Program-made: the position numbers and the translations under genes
Notes under the pieces: generated by a model
What the model was told of the DNA's origin: nothing
Databases searched by the model: none
What the model saw: only the letters and a program-made list of their open reading frames with translations
Shown: piece after piece, positions 1-8,911 of the stretch
Position numbering within the stretch: position 1 is the first letter of the stretch
Layout of the letters: each line of letters opens with the position of its first letter
Assembly: GCF_900105625.1 (NCBI RefSeq)
Contig: NZ_FNSD01000001.1
Location: 2,666,001 to 2,730,000 of the forward strand
Origin: Terriglobus roseus
GTDB taxonomy: Bacteria; Acidobacteriota; Terriglobia; Terriglobales; Acidobacteriaceae
Length of the DNA: 64,000 bases
Reading direction: 5' to 3'

Positions 1-432
1 CAGGGTGTCGGCAGCGACCAGCGCGTTCAGCGTCAGCAGGTCGAGTGCGGGTGGGCAGTCGAGCAGTATAAAGGGGTAGCGCTCCCGGATGGAATCGAGC
101 GCTTCCTTCAGGCGGAACTCGCGCCGCTCCTGCTGTGCAAGGTCGAAGTTCGCACCGATCAGGTCTTTGCTGCTGGGGATGACAGAGAGGTGTTCGACCT
201 GCGTGGCGACGACAGCTTCCTCCGCGGTGCAGTCGCCCAGCAGCACGTCGTACGTGGACATGCGTTCCATGTCGCGGGAGATGCCGAGGCCGCCGCTGGC
301 GTTGGTCTGCGGATCGCAGTCCACCAGCAGTGTGTCCAGGCCGGTGAGTGCGATAGCTGCGGCCAGGTTGATGGCTGTCGTGGTCTTACCGACGCCGCCC
401 TTCTGGTTAACAATTGCGATGACTTTTCCCAT
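1..432 (-). CDS. parA: ParA/Soj chromosome-partitioning ATPase (C-terminus outside window)
   Basis: Partial gene: the first 144 codons are present and the frame is still open at base 1. The protein begins [18 protein letters not shown], carrying the deviant Walker A motif KGGVGKTT at residues 11-18. The A' motif LLVDCDPQ follows near residues 35-42 and a Walker B-like LLDCPPALD near residue 122. ParA ATPases bind DNA cooperatively and move ParB-parS complexes during chromosome segregation. The gene is downstream of rsmG on the same strand, with three parS-like sites between them, as in the classical rsmG-parA-parB cluster. parB is expected just beyond the left edge but is not visible. The ATG at 430-432 gives the exact family N-terminus. 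Confidence 0.95.
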   Translation of the reverse strand, partial: MGKVIAIVNQKGGVGKTTTAINLAAAIALTGLDTLLVDCDPQTNASGGLGISRDMERMSTYDVLLGDCTAEEAVVATQVEHLSVIPSSKDLIGANFDLAQQERREFRLKEALDSIRERYPFILLDCPPALDLLTLNALVAADTL

Positions 433-502
433 GTCTCTTCGCCAAGAGTAGCAGGGGCGAGTGGCTGGCCGGGAGTGCCAGCCGCGGAACACCGGGGACG
501 AG

Positions 503-518
503 TGTTCCACGTGGAACG
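503..518. promoter_or_regulatory. parS-like centromere site 1
   Basis: The 16-mer TGTTCCACGTGGAACG is a near-perfect palindrome, mismatched only at the outermost base pair. It matches the bacterial parS core (TGTTTCACGTGAAACA) with a compensated T-to-C change in each arm. It lies upstream of parA. Binding by ParB is inferred from sequence and position. Confidence 0.85.
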
Positions 519-540
519 TGGCCGAGGGATAGAAGAAAGA

Positions 541-556
541 TGTTCCACGTGGAACA
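541..556. promoter_or_regulatory. parS-like centromere site 2 (perfect palindrome)
   Basis: TGTTCCACGTGGAACA is a perfect 16-bp palindrome, the best of three copies within 91 bp between rsmG and parA. The spacing of the three copies (38 and 37 bp, start to start) is almost regular. This is a likely ParB nucleation site. Confidence 0.9.
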
Positions 557-577
557 TTGAGGTCAGGCCAGCTCAGA

Positions 578-593
578 CGTTCCACGTGGAACA
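578..593. promoter_or_regulatory. parS-like centromere site 3
   Basis: CGTTCCACGTGGAACA is palindromic except for the outermost pair and ends 3 bp from the rsmG stop codon. With the two sites at 503 and 541 it makes a compact parS cluster. Confidence 0.85.
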
Positions 594-596
594 TCG

Positions 597-1211
597 CTAC
601 ACGCGTTTCCAGCAGGCTATCCGGCCCTGCGAGGACGGGACGACCGCTTCCTCGATCAGGCTCCATCCCGCAAGCAGGCTTTCCTCACTCGCCGGCAGAT
701 ACCTAAGAAGTTTGCCTTCCGGCGCCACGCGCTCCTGGGCGATGGGCAACATTGCGGCAGCCTGATCGACCGCACGCATCGCCACCACCCCGAATACCCG
801 GTCCGCTGGCATGGACTCCACGCGTGACGACCAGACTTCCGCGTTCAATCCAAGGGACCGCAAGGCCTCGCGTAGGAAACTGGCCTTCTTGCCCTGCGAC
901 TCCGCAAGAGTCACCCGCAGAGTCGGCAGCGCGATCTGGAGCGGAATGCCCGGAAATCCGCCGCCGGAGCCGAAATCCATCAACGTGCCAGGAATATCCA
1001 CGAAGCGGGCTGCAAAGAGGCTCTCACCAATCTGCCGTTGGACCAGTTGTTCGGGATCGCGGATCGCCGTGAGATTGGTGCGGGCGTTCCAGAGCATCAG
1101 AAGGTCCAGATACTTGCTGACGCGAGGTACAAGGTCGGTTGCAAGGGCTGGACCCTCCGCGAGGTAGGGTTCCAGGAGTTCAGCGATGCGAATCTCGGAC
1201 AGAGCGGGCAT
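597..1211 (-). CDS. rsmG: 16S rRNA (guanine527-N7)-methyltransferase RsmG (GidB)
   Basis: A 204-residue protein of normal family length. It has the SAM-binding glycine-rich motif [13 protein letters not shown] (residues 79-91), followed by the family-typical [12 protein letters not shown] (about 104-115). RsmG uses S-adenosylmethionine to methylate N7 of G527 in the 530 loop of 16S rRNA. Its loss gives low-level streptomycin resistance in several bacteria. Its start codon directly abuts the stop codon of the upstream C26 hydrolase gene, so the two are probably co-transcribed. Downstream lie the parS sites and parA, the normal neighbourhood. mnmE, often its neighbour, is about 57 kb away at the right end of this window. 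Confidence 0.95.
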   Translation of the reverse strand: MPALSEIRIAELLEPYLAEGPALATDLVPRVSKYLDLLMLWNARTNLTAIRDPEQLVQRQIGESLFAARFVDIPGTLMDFGSGGGFPGIPLQIALPTLRVTLAESQGKKASFLREALRSLGLNAEVWSSRVESMPADRVFGVVAMRAVDQAAAMLPIAQERVAPEGKLLRYLPASEESLLAGWSLIEEAVVPSSQGRIACWKRV

Positions 1212-1967
1212 CTACCGGGCCGACGTCGTTTCCGCAACCTGCAGGAAGGCTGCAAAAAGCGCACGTGAGGCGGCGCTTGTCTCGGTTGTCCGTTCCGGAT
1301 GCCACTGCACGCCAATCAGCCAGTGGTTGGGATCAGCACCCTCCACCGCCTCGATAACGGCGTCCGCTGGGCAGCGCCCGACCACACGAAGCTCGGCGCC
1401 CGCAATGGCAATCGCCTGATGGTGGCTCGAGTTCACGGAGAGACGCGAAAATTTATCATCTTCCGGGGTGCTTTCTGCAGATTCAGCAAGAATGCGCCCC
1501 AGTCGGCTATCGACCGGGAACAGGATCGAATGTGCGGTAATCACAGCACGCCCAGCGCGATGGTTGACGGGCACAGGGTCAATGTCCTGATGCAGCGTGC
1601 CGCCGTAGAAGACATTCATCGACTGCGTTCCGAAGCAGATCCCCAGCAGGGGCTTGCGTGTACGCTCTGCCGCGGCGAAGAGGGCCTTGTCCGTCTCCTC
1701 CCGCAGGTCATCCGCCTCGGCGCATTCCGGGATTCGGTCGTGGCCATAGTGAGACGGGTCGACGTCCGCGCCGCTGCCGGGAAGCAGGATGCCCTGCGCT
1801 GCATCGACCAGCGTGTCGATCTCGGAAGCGGAGTGAGTCAGTTCCAGTCGAACCGGGTCGCCACCGGCAGCGGTGACCGCAGCAGCATAGTTCATCCAGT
1901 TTGCGGTGTTGTACGGCTCGTCGAAGCTGGTCGGGACAGGAATAAGGATGCGTGGCTTGCTCATCAC
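1212..1967 (-). CDS. gamma-glutamyl-gamma-aminobutyrate hydrolase family protein (peptidase C26)
   Basis: A 251-residue class I glutamine amidotransferase-like hydrolase. The nucleophile is Cys111 in LLGICFGTQSMN and the catalytic pair is His223/Glu225 in GVQWHPERT. The oxyanion region GILLPGSGADVDPSHYG precedes the nucleophile, as in PuuD-type enzymes that cleave gamma-glutamyl amide bonds. There are no polyamine catabolism genes around it, so the physiological substrate cannot be named. The gene ends exactly where rsmG begins. A start one codon downstream (second Met) is equally possible. Confidence 0.88.
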   Translation of the reverse strand: MMSKPRILIPVPTSFDEPYNTANWMNYAAAVTAAGGDPVRLELTHSASEIDTLVDAAQGILLPGSGADVDPSHYGHDRIPECAEADDLREETDKALFAAAERTRKPLLGICFGTQSMNVFYGGTLHQDIDPVPVNHRAGRAVITAHSILFPVDSRLGRILAESAESTPEDDKFSRLSVNSSHHQAIAIAGAELRVVGRCPADAVIEAVEGADPNHWLIGVQWHPERTTETSAASRALFAAFLQVAETTSAR

Positions 1968-2028
1968 TGGTGATTCTACGACTGCTAGCTCTAAGAGACG
2001 GCTCTGCGGTCGGGAGAACCCTTAGCCG

Positions 2029-2814
2029 CTACAGTTGACCGCTGGGAACCTTCGCCTGACTCTCCGGCAGTGGCTCCGGCCGATTGAGTGATGAGTGCGC
2101 GTAATACTCGGCCGCGATCGTCTCCATCAGGCGCGACGTGAGCTTGTCCGCGTCTTTGGTAGTCATCCCGAGGGTCGGAATAGGTTCGCAGGCGACGAGT
2201 CGCAAGGGACGAGGAGTCAGATGGTAGGTGTGCATGGGCAGAAGTTCATAGGTGCCTATCAAGGCAAGCGGCACCAAGGGTACCTGCGCCTTGATCGCCA
2301 TGTAGGCAGCACCTGCCATGAACTGACGCACGTGCCCATCGGAGGAACGGCTGCCATCCGGGAAAATGAGGATGGGCATCCCGGCTTTCAGGCTGGCAAC
2401 ACCACGCATCAGCCCGGCGATCTGCGACCGCATGCTCGACTGATCAATCGGCACTTGGCCTGACCGGGTTAGGTGCCAGCCGATAAAGGGGTATCGAAAG
2501 AGATAATGATTGGCCAGAATGCGGAATTGGAAGGGAAGCGATCCGAAGAGCGCTGGCGTATCCATGTAGCTGAGGTGATTGCAGGCAAAGACGGCAGCCG
2601 TGGACAAGCGCAGGTTCTCTGGGTTGACCACCTTGACCGGGGAGAGCGCGATCCCAAGCATCAATTTTGCCCAAAACTGCGCCATGGCATGCTGCTGCCG
2701 GCCAGACTTATCCCACAGCGAAAACAGCAGGGAAAGCAGACCGCACACGACGGTGACAAAGGCCATCAGTGGAATCAGGACCAGATACGAGACCCAGGGG
2801 AGCAGCTTCTTCAC
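2029..2814 (-). CDS. plsC: 1-acyl-sn-glycerol-3-phosphate acyltransferase (PlsC family)
   Basis: A 261-residue membrane acyltransferase. An N-terminal hydrophobic helix (residues 6-32) is followed by the catalytic H-x4-D motif NHLSYMD (His80, Asp85). The phosphate-binding motif FPDGSRS (151-157) stands where FPEGTRS is usual. The family adds the second acyl chain to lysophosphatidate at the cytoplasmic membrane in phospholipid synthesis. The start overlaps the folC stop by 4 bp (ATGA), so the two genes are translationally coupled. A lyso-ornithine-lipid acyltransferase role cannot be excluded from sequence alone. Confidence 0.88.
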   Translation of the reverse strand: MKKLLPWVSYLVLIPLMAFVTVVCGLLSLLFSLWDKSGRQQHAMAQFWAKLMLGIALSPVKVVNPENLRLSTAAVFACNHLSYMDTPALFGSLPFQFRILANHYLFRYPFIGWHLTRSGQVPIDQSSMRSQIAGLMRGVASLKAGMPILIFPDGSRSSDGHVRQFMAGAAYMAIKAQVPLVPLALIGTYELLPMHTYHLTPRPLRLVACEPIPTLGMTTKDADKLTSRLMETIAAEYYAHSSLNRPEPLPESQAKVPSGQL

Positions 2815-4184
2815 GCGGTGGTGCCTCGCTCGATCCAGGCTTTTGCTTCTCCGACAAGATATACGGAACCGGAAACAACCACGCTGCCAGGCTGGCTCGT
2901 AGCGATCTGCATCGCTTCAGCAACTGACGCGCAGACAGTGACCGGCGTTTCCAATTCTGCGGCCACCTGCGCAAGTTCCTCGCCCGAGCTGGCACGGGAT
3001 GAGTTCACTGGGGCCAGCAGGATTCGATCGCCCGGCTCGTCGAAGCTCGGAAAGAGGATCTGCGCCATCTCTCGAACGGACTTGTCGCGCAGAGCCGAGA
3101 AGACAAGGGTTCGCGGGCCATTGAGGCGCCCGTCCTCGATGGCACGGGATAGGTAGGATCGCAGCGTCCATGCGCCTGCTGGATTATGCGCGACATCGAG
3201 GAGGATCGTCGCAGTTCCGCTTGGAGACGCAACGGATTCCAGACGTCCCGGCCACCGCGTTAGCCGAACCCCGGCTTCAATGGAGGACGGGGTAATGGCG
3301 GCAAGTAACTCATTTGACTGAAGTTCGATCGCTGCAGCGATTGCCAGTGCAAGATTTCGATTCTGGTGTTCGCCCGCGAGCGGAGAATCGACCAGGATTG
3401 TCTGGCCCTGTATCGGCAGCGGATACGCACCGGATGCCGCACCGCGCTCCGGCAAATAGATTGCTGCGTTGATGCCGGCAACGCCTAGACTCATTGCGAT
3501 CTCTCCAATGGCGATATTTGCCTCGGGATGCTGTGGCAGCGTCACCATGCGGCCGTCTTCGCGCAGGATGCCGGCCTTCTCGCGGGCAATCTCCGCCAGG
3601 GTATCTCCAAGCCATTCCGTGTGGTCCAGCGCGATGTCCGCAATGACCGAGACGCTTGGCTCAACGATGTTGGTGGCGTCCAGACGGCCGCCCATCCCTA
3701 CCTCAAGGACGGCGATATCTACCTGCGCCTCTGAGAACGCGAGGAAAGCAATAGCCGTAATCACCTCAAAAAAGCTCGGCAAGTGTGGCAGCTTGCCCTC
3801 GGTAACGAGCCGGTTGGCCGCGTCGTCCACTTTGAAGTACAAACGAGCGAAAGTGTCGTCGTCGATCTCAGCCAACGAGTTTTCGCCTGGCGTCGCTCCG
3901 CTCATCTGGATGCGCTCATTGACTCGGAGCATGTGTGGCGAGGTGTAAAGCCCCGTTTTTAAACCGCTTACGCTAAGAATGCTGGCAAGCGTTGCAGCCG
4001 TGGAACCCTTACCGTTGGTTCCGGCAATCAATACCGACTTGTACTTCGCCTGCGGATTCCCCAGCGCAGCAGCCAGCGTGCGCATATGGGCCAGGTCGAA
4101 CTTGCGACGCGCTGCGCCCGGCGCGGCGGGCGCAAGCTCGCCACTGAGGGCATAGAGATGTTCCACGGCAACCGCGTACGACAT
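2811..4184 (-). CDS. folC: bifunctional folylpolyglutamate synthase/dihydrofolate synthase FolC
   Basis: 457 residues from the chosen ATG at 4182-4184, beginning MSYAVAVEHLYAL. The frame stays open to 4442, but the longer version would overlap the divergent glycosyltransferase start and adds no conserved sequence. The Mur-ligase-type P-loop AGTNGKGSTAATLAS lies near residue 57, followed by TGLYTSPHMLRVNERI, the dihydropteroate-binding loop. EVGMGGRLDATN and LDHTEWLG are the metal and nucleotide residues, and LDVAHNP lies in the C-terminal domain. The enzyme adds glutamate to dihydropteroate and then to folates. It overlaps plsC by 4 bp downstream. Confidence 0.93.
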   Translation of the reverse strand: MSYAVAVEHLYALSGELAPAAPGAARRKFDLAHMRTLAAALGNPQAKYKSVLIAGTNGKGSTAATLASILSVSGLKTGLYTSPHMLRVNERIQMSGATPGENSLAEIDDDTFARLYFKVDDAANRLVTEGKLPHLPSFFEVITAIAFLAFSEAQVDIAVLEVGMGGRLDATNIVEPSVSVIADIALDHTEWLGDTLAEIAREKAGILREDGRMVTLPQHPEANIAIGEIAMSLGVAGINAAIYLPERGAASGAYPLPIQGQTILVDSPLAGEHQNRNLALAIAAAIELQSNELLAAITPSSIEAGVRLTRWPGRLESVASPSGTATILLDVAHNPAGAWTLRSYLSRAIEDGRLNGPRTLVFSALRDKSVREMAQILFPSFDEPGDRILLAPVNSSRASSGEELAQVAAELETPVTVCASVAEAMQIATSQPGSVVVSGSVYLVGEAKAWIERGTTA

Positions 4185-4256
4185 GGAGTGATTGTAGGCG
4201 AGTGGCAAGAGTTCCTGCTTCGTTCCATGGGGTAGATACACTGGACTGACACGGCG

Positions 4257-5375
4257 ATGCGAATTCTCTACGACCACCAAGCCTTCACGCTGCAGAACAC
4301 CGGTGGCATCACGCTGTACTTCTACGAGCTTTTGAAATATCTGCGCACGGTGCAGGGTGTCGAGACAACGACGCTGCTCGGATACTCCAGCACCAAGTGG
4401 CCACTGCAGTCGCAGACGGCTCCCCCAAACAGGCTGGTTCACTGGGGGCCGCGTCCTGTTGCCTCGGGCATGGCGACCTTTGTACTTAATGAGTTGCTGC
4501 TTAATCCGCTAGTGGTGGTATCTGGTCAGTTTGACGTGTATCACAACACGCTCTACCGCTTCATGCCCGGCGCGCGTGCCACAGCCCGCGTGGCAACGCA
4601 TCACGACTGCGTGCATGAGCGATTCCCTGAGTTGTTTCCCGACAGCGGCCGGATCGTTCGAACAAAGGCGAGGATGTTCCACGAAGCTGACCTGATTCTG
4701 TGCGTTTCATCCTCAAGTCGGGACGATCTGCTTCACTTCTACGACGTAGATCCTGCGCGGACACTTGTAGTGCACAACGGTGTCTCGCCGCCACAACGTA
4801 CTAGCAGTGGAGCGGGCGCACTGCTGAAGGTGGCGCGTCGGCCTTTCCTTCTGTACGTCGGAATTCGCGCTTCTTATAAGAACTTCGACGGCCTGTTAAC
4901 CGCTTTTGCCCGGTCGGGCTTGCATAGACACTTTGACCTGCTGGCGTTAGGGGGCGGCCCGCTCAATGCTGCTGAACAAGCTCAAATTGCCTTGCTCGGG
5001 CTGTCTGAGCAGGTGATATCCATCCCTTATGCACCGCCGGATCTTCTGGCGGAAGCGTACGCGCAGGCGACGCTCTTCGTCTATCCGTCGCTCTATGAGG
5101 GCTTCGGCATTCCGCCGCTGGAAGCCATGGCGAGCGAAACCCCAGCGCTGGTCGCGCGCAGCCCAGCCACGACAGAGGTCTGCGGCAACGCAGCAATCTT
5201 CTTCGAACCACAGGACAAGGCAGACTTTGCAGCGAAGCTGATCGCCGCAGTGGAAGACGAGCCTCTGAGGCGACAGCATGTGGACGCAGGGCTGGCACTG
5301 ATCCCACGTTATAAGTGGACACGCACGGCCGAACAGACATTGGCTGCCTATCGGTCACTGTTTAGCACTCGCTAG
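4257..5375 (+). CDS. GT4-type glycosyltransferase (exopolysaccharide locus)
   Basis: A 372-residue GT-B glycosyltransferase. The N-terminus contains NTGGITLYFYELLKYL, the acceptor-side Gly-rich loop. The C-terminal nucleotide-sugar domain has LYVGIRASYKNFDGLL and the E-x7-E motif EGFGIPPLE of GT family 4. Cytoplasmic sugar transfer to a lipid-linked polysaccharide precursor is the likely role, and the sugar is unknown. It is transcribed divergently from folC. It is convergent with the next glycosyltransferase: both stop codons share the palindrome CTAG at 5372-5375. Confidence 0.88.
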   Translation: MRILYDHQAFTLQNTGGITLYFYELLKYLRTVQGVETTTLLGYSSTKWPLQSQTAPPNRLVHWGPRPVASGMATFVLNELLLNPLVVVSGQFDVYHNTLYRFMPGARATARVATHHDCVHERFPELFPDSGRIVRTKARMFHEADLILCVSSSSRDDLLHFYDVDPARTLVVHNGVSPPQRTSSGAGALLKVARRPFLLYVGIRASYKNFDGLLTAFARSGLHRHFDLLALGGGPLNAAEQAQIALLGLSEQVISIPYAPPDLLAEAYAQATLFVYPSLYEGFGIPPLEAMASETPALVARSPATTEVCGNAAIFFEPQDKADFAAKLIAAVEDEPLRRQHVDAGLALIPRYKWTRTAEQTLAAYRSLFSTR

Positions 5376-6634
5376 TATTCATCGCGCAAATGCGGTGATG
5401 CGATCAGCGCCGCAAGAATGCGTTGCCATTCGGTTATGGTCACTTGGCGTGAAAAGTGTTCACGGTAAGCCTTGTAGCAACGCTCGCGCATGGCTTGCAG
5501 TGCGGCGGAGTCGTGCAATAGTTCGCGCATTTGGTCTGCAACACCCGCGGCTTCACCCGGTTCCAGTACCCACCCCAAGCCGTACCGCTCGATCCAGTGG
5601 GCAATGGCGCAGTTTCGAGGGCCGCAGAACAGCACGGGACGGCCGACCGCAAGCGCTCCAAAGAACTTCGATGGAACGACCGCGCCCACCCAACTGTCGC
5701 GAAGGCTCAGGATATGGACATCCGCGCTGCTTAGGCGCTCCTCGAGTGCGTTTGTCGCGGCGAAAGGGACGAACCGGATGTTGGTATCTTCTGGCGAGAC
5801 CTGCTCGCGCAAATGTGCCGCGCGATTGCCTTTGACACTCAGCGCCAGCACGGCAGATTCACCACGGAGGTGTCGCATGAGCGCCAACATATCGTCCGAG
5901 CTGTGCGCCCGTCCGAAGCTGCCGGAATACATAAGCGCGAGCGTCGCGTCACCGAAGATAGCAGCACGCTCGACCTTCGCTGTCGGCAGAGGCACTGTCG
6001 GCTCCGACAGTGCCCACGGCACCATCGTTACCAGATTCATCTGCGGATCGTATCCGCGCAGCAGGCCAGCCATGCACTGGCCCAGATCTGCCACCAGATC
6101 GCACGCACGGTAACTGGCCTGCATCAGGAGCCGCATGGTGCGCGGAATCAAGCTGCGGTGATCGATGGATCTGTCGGCATAAATGGCTTCAGGGTAAAGG
6201 TCGAAGCACCAATGCACGATGCGCGTGGACGGGTGGCACCAGCGCCAGACCGGCGCAATCAGCACACTGAAGAAAGGGTCCGTGCCGATCACGATCACAT
6301 CTGGAGAGTCAACTGTCACAAAGGCCAGCATCATCCAGTGCAGTAGCATCCAAAGCGCGTTCGCAGTGCGACCCGTAGATGTCGATTGTCGCCAGGCGGG
6401 TCGCCAGATACGCCGCAAGCTCACGCCATCCCATCCCTCACGCAGAGGGAAGCTGGCATTACCGTCGTCGCTTTGGCGATTGGCAGGAAATGCTGTCACG
6501 TCCCATCCAGAGGCGGCCATTGCTTGACAGAATTCACTCAGCAGCAGGGAACTGACAATCTGGTCAGGGTGCAGGAATTGATAGAAGACGTACAGATCAA
6601 GGCGCCGGTGATTCGTGTTGGTGCCGCTTTGCAT
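5372..6634 (-). CDS. glycosyltransferase, GT4-like (WcaI-type fold)
   Basis: About 420 residues from the ATG at 6632-6634. The frame continues to 6760 but the extra N-terminus is low-complexity and unlike the family. The N-terminal half contains LDLYVFYQFLHPDQIVSS and a hydrophobic stretch around MLLHWMMLAF. The C-terminal half has LALMYSGSFGRAHS, then DVHILSLRDSWVGAVVPSK and PVLFCGPRNCAIAHWI, as in GT-B transferases related to WcaI. It is probably a membrane-associated transferase of the polysaccharide locus, with unknown donor. An upstream Met at 6652 is an alternative start. Confidence 0.78.
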   Translation of the reverse strand: MQSGTNTNHRRLDLYVFYQFLHPDQIVSSLLLSEFCQAMAASGWDVTAFPANRQSDDGNASFPLREGWDGVSLRRIWRPAWRQSTSTGRTANALWMLLHWMMLAFVTVDSPDVIVIGTDPFFSVLIAPVWRWCHPSTRIVHWCFDLYPEAIYADRSIDHRSLIPRTMRLLMQASYRACDLVADLGQCMAGLLRGYDPQMNLVTMVPWALSEPTVPLPTAKVERAAIFGDATLALMYSGSFGRAHSSDDMLALMRHLRGESAVLALSVKGNRAAHLREQVSPEDTNIRFVPFAATNALEERLSSADVHILSLRDSWVGAVVPSKFFGALAVGRPVLFCGPRNCAIAHWIERYGLGWVLEPGEAAGVADQMRELLHDSAALQAMRERCYKAYREHFSRQVTITEWQRILAALIASPHLRDEY

Positions 6635-7013
6635 CCCTTGCTGCGTCCTCATCTGCCGGGCTACGCCTGCCGTACTAGAGTCTACTGCAGGCGACCGGCC
6701 CGTAAACGCGTCACGCGTTAATGGGTGGCAGCAATCGGAAGGCCTCTGCGTCGTGGGCATGACCCGTGTTGGTCGTAACGCGAGGTAAAGACAGCCAAAG
6801 CCGGGAATGGCGGGAAGTCAGTGGCGGTCACCGGCATGCCCTCGTACCGGCTTCCAGCGAGCTTGGCTGCTTCGCTAAATCCATGTTCCCGATCTATGTT
6901 TATTTTCGACGACCTGTACCGTGCCCGGCGCTAAGTGCGCAGGCAAAGCAGCATTTGCTCGATGTGCGACTGCTGCGCAGACCGTAGACGGCAGAGGGTG
7001 GAATGGAAAGCCA
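6635..7013. other. intergenic region between two minus-strand glycosyltransferase genes
   Basis: About 380 bp with no convincing coding region. Small open frames on both strands show no family features. It probably contains the promoter of the 5372-6634 gene. No repeat, terminator hairpin or RNA gene was recognised. Confidence 0.5.
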
Positions 7014-7946
7014 CTAAGGCACATTTGGCATTGAGCGTTCTCTGCACCTTGCTTTCCACGAAAGGATACGGTGAGCGCGTGTTGTGAAGAGGCGGCGGAT
7101 CAGACACTTCAAGGTCAACCTAGAGTACACAGGGTTCCTCCACTTCAACCGTTGCTTTGCCACGCGCAGCGCCAGCCGCAGTGTCTGAAGCGATCCCTCC
7201 AGAGGACTTCGATAGAGGTCAGTAAAGGCCTCTTCAGCGCGAAGCAACAGGCGGTAACGTTGCACGCTCATCAAGTTGTCGTAATCCATCACGGTCATCT
7301 GATGGTCCAACCGAATGCCCGCCGCGCGCCATACCTTCTTACCCGCTCGGTGCAGTTGATGGAAGATATACCAATCAGAATAGTCCAACGGAAACAGCGG
7401 ACTGTAGCCGCCAACCGCAAGCACATCACGCACGCGCAGGAGTGACCCGCTGTTGATGGCTGTGGCCTCGCCCGGTGCTATTCCGCTTTCACCCGCGGGG
7501 TATGGGACATGGTGGTTGCGTAGGACACGGTGAGGGGAGGCAGGAAAGCCCTGAGCGTAGACGCTGGGCACGATGGCCGCGACATCCGGCATGCGATCGA
7601 CTGCGCTGAGTACGTCCCCTATATCGCGCAAGAAGTTGGGCGGAAGTTCAGAATCTTGATCGAGCATCAAGATCCATTCCAAGTCTCGATCTTCGGCAAG
7701 GGCGGCAGAGGCGTTGAAGGCGCCAGCGATCCCGCTGTTTGCCGGGTCATGCCTGTAGATTAATCCCGCAGGTGGTTGGTCCAGAGGTTCTGCGCTGTTG
7801 TCCCACAGGAGGGCGGTATAGCGCCGATGTAGCGATGGGTCTGCGCTGAAGGCACTCGTTAGGCTTTGAAAGGTCACCGACTCCGCGATCGGAACGAGGT
7901 ATCGCACGATAACGATGAGGACCCGCGGCTCCCAAGCGTCGCTCAT
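7014..7946 (-). CDS. GT2-family glycosyltransferase (rhamnosyltransferase-like)
   Basis: A 310-residue GT-A glycosyltransferase. Residues 8-15 (RVLIVIVRY) form the first strand. LEWILMLDQDSELPPNFL contains the metal-binding DQD motif of rhamnosyltransferase-like GT2 enzymes. INSGSLLRVRDV and FPLDYSDWYIFHQL follow as acceptor-side motifs. The C-terminus is basic and may be membrane-associated. It overlaps the next upstream gene by 4 bp (ATGA at 7943-7946) and the two proteins are paralogues. Together with the Wzz-like gene they form one translationally coupled operon. The sugar specificity cannot be read from sequence. Confidence 0.88.
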   Translation of the reverse strand: MSDAWEPRVLIVIVRYLVPIAESVTFQSLTSAFSADPSLHRRYTALLWDNSAEPLDQPPAGLIYRHDPANSGIAGAFNASAALAEDRDLEWILMLDQDSELPPNFLRDIGDVLSAVDRMPDVAAIVPSVYAQGFPASPHRVLRNHHVPYPAGESGIAPGEATAINSGSLLRVRDVLAVGGYSPLFPLDYSDWYIFHQLHRAGKKVWRAAGIRLDHQMTVMDYDNLMSVQRYRLLLRAEEAFTDLYRSPLEGSLQTLRLALRVAKQRLKWRNPVYSRLTLKCLIRRLFTTRAHRILSWKARCRERSMPNVP

Positions 7947-8911
7947 TGCGGGATCACCTCACCCGGAAGGCCCGACGCCCCCTTTGCGATCGAGATGCTC
8001 CGTCGGGCTCGCAGATGCTCGCGCCAAATTTGCAGGCGCATCGCCGGGCGCATCGTCAGACGCATCCACAGATAACGGAGCGTAATCGTGGCATACCGCT
8101 TGTCGCGATACTGCTGCCACTGTCGTAGTGCGCGTAACAGCAGCCTTAGTGTTTGCACCAGATTTTCAAACGTCGAACGGTAGATCTGTAGGTAAGCATT
8201 CTCAGCAGCTAAGAAACTCTCGTAGCGTTCGGGAACCATGTCCTCATGGAAGTTCATACCACCCACGGAGTGTTTGAGCTCCAGATTGCCCGCGATGAAG
8301 ATGTGGCGGCCATGGCCGTACATCCGCTGAAAGGCATAGACGTCGGAAAGATCGAGCCAGAAATCGTCACTATAACCGCGAATCTCCCGGAGTGCGGAAA
8401 CACGCATCAGCGACGCGGAGTTCACGGCAAATCCATCGTCGCGCAGTAGACCCTGGAAGGTACGCTCCACAGGCGAGTTTCGATTAAGGGAACGAAAGCG
8501 TCGTGGCGAGACAATCTGACCGTGCGAGGAAATGAATGGGACGATGCTGCCGACTTCTGGCCGGTCCGCGAGAGCTCGGCTGTACTTCAGCAATCCTCGT
8601 AAGAAGTCCGCCGTCACTTCCGTGTCCTGGTCCAGCAGCAGCATCCACGGAATGTCCAATTCTATCGCCAGCGCGATGCCCTGGTTATAAGCGCCCGAGG
8701 TTCCAAGGTTCTGCTCTGTCCAGCCGTATTGGAATGTAAAAGCCAGTTGCGGATCAATCAAAGGAACAGGAGAGTTATCCCACAGCAGGACCGCGATTTC
8801 CCGTGCCAACTCCGAGTCATTGAGCGCGTCGGTGAGGCCTACAATCGTCTTCGAGTCAGCGAGCTGCATCTTATAACGAACGACGACAGCCAGTATTTGT
8901 GCCGAACTCAC
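7943..8911 (-). CDS. GT2-family glycosyltransferase, paralogue of the downstream gene
   Basis: 322 residues from a GTG start at 8909-8911 (N-terminus VSSAQILAVVVRY). This start overlaps the stop of the Wzz-like gene by 4 bp (GTGA), which decides it over the open frame running to 8995. The metal motif is in PWMLLLDQDTEVTADFL, with VNSASLMRVSAL and FWLDLSDVYAFQRM as in the neighbour. It probably adds a sugar to the same repeat unit. Similarity in length and motifs to the 7014-7946 gene indicates tandem duplication followed by specialisation. Confidence 0.88.
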   Translation of the reverse strand: MSSAQILAVVVRYKMQLADSKTIVGLTDALNDSELAREIAVLLWDNSPVPLIDPQLAFTFQYGWTEQNLGTSGAYNQGIALAIELDIPWMLLLDQDTEVTADFLRGLLKYSRALADRPEVGSIVPFISSHGQIVSPRRFRSLNRNSPVERTFQGLLRDDGFAVNSASLMRVSALREIRGYSDDFWLDLSDVYAFQRMYGHGRHIFIAGNLELKHSVGGMNFHEDMVPERYESFLAAENAYLQIYRSTFENLVQTLRLLLRALRQWQQYRDKRYATITLRYLWMRLTMRPAMRLQIWREHLRARRSISIAKGASGLPGEVIPQ

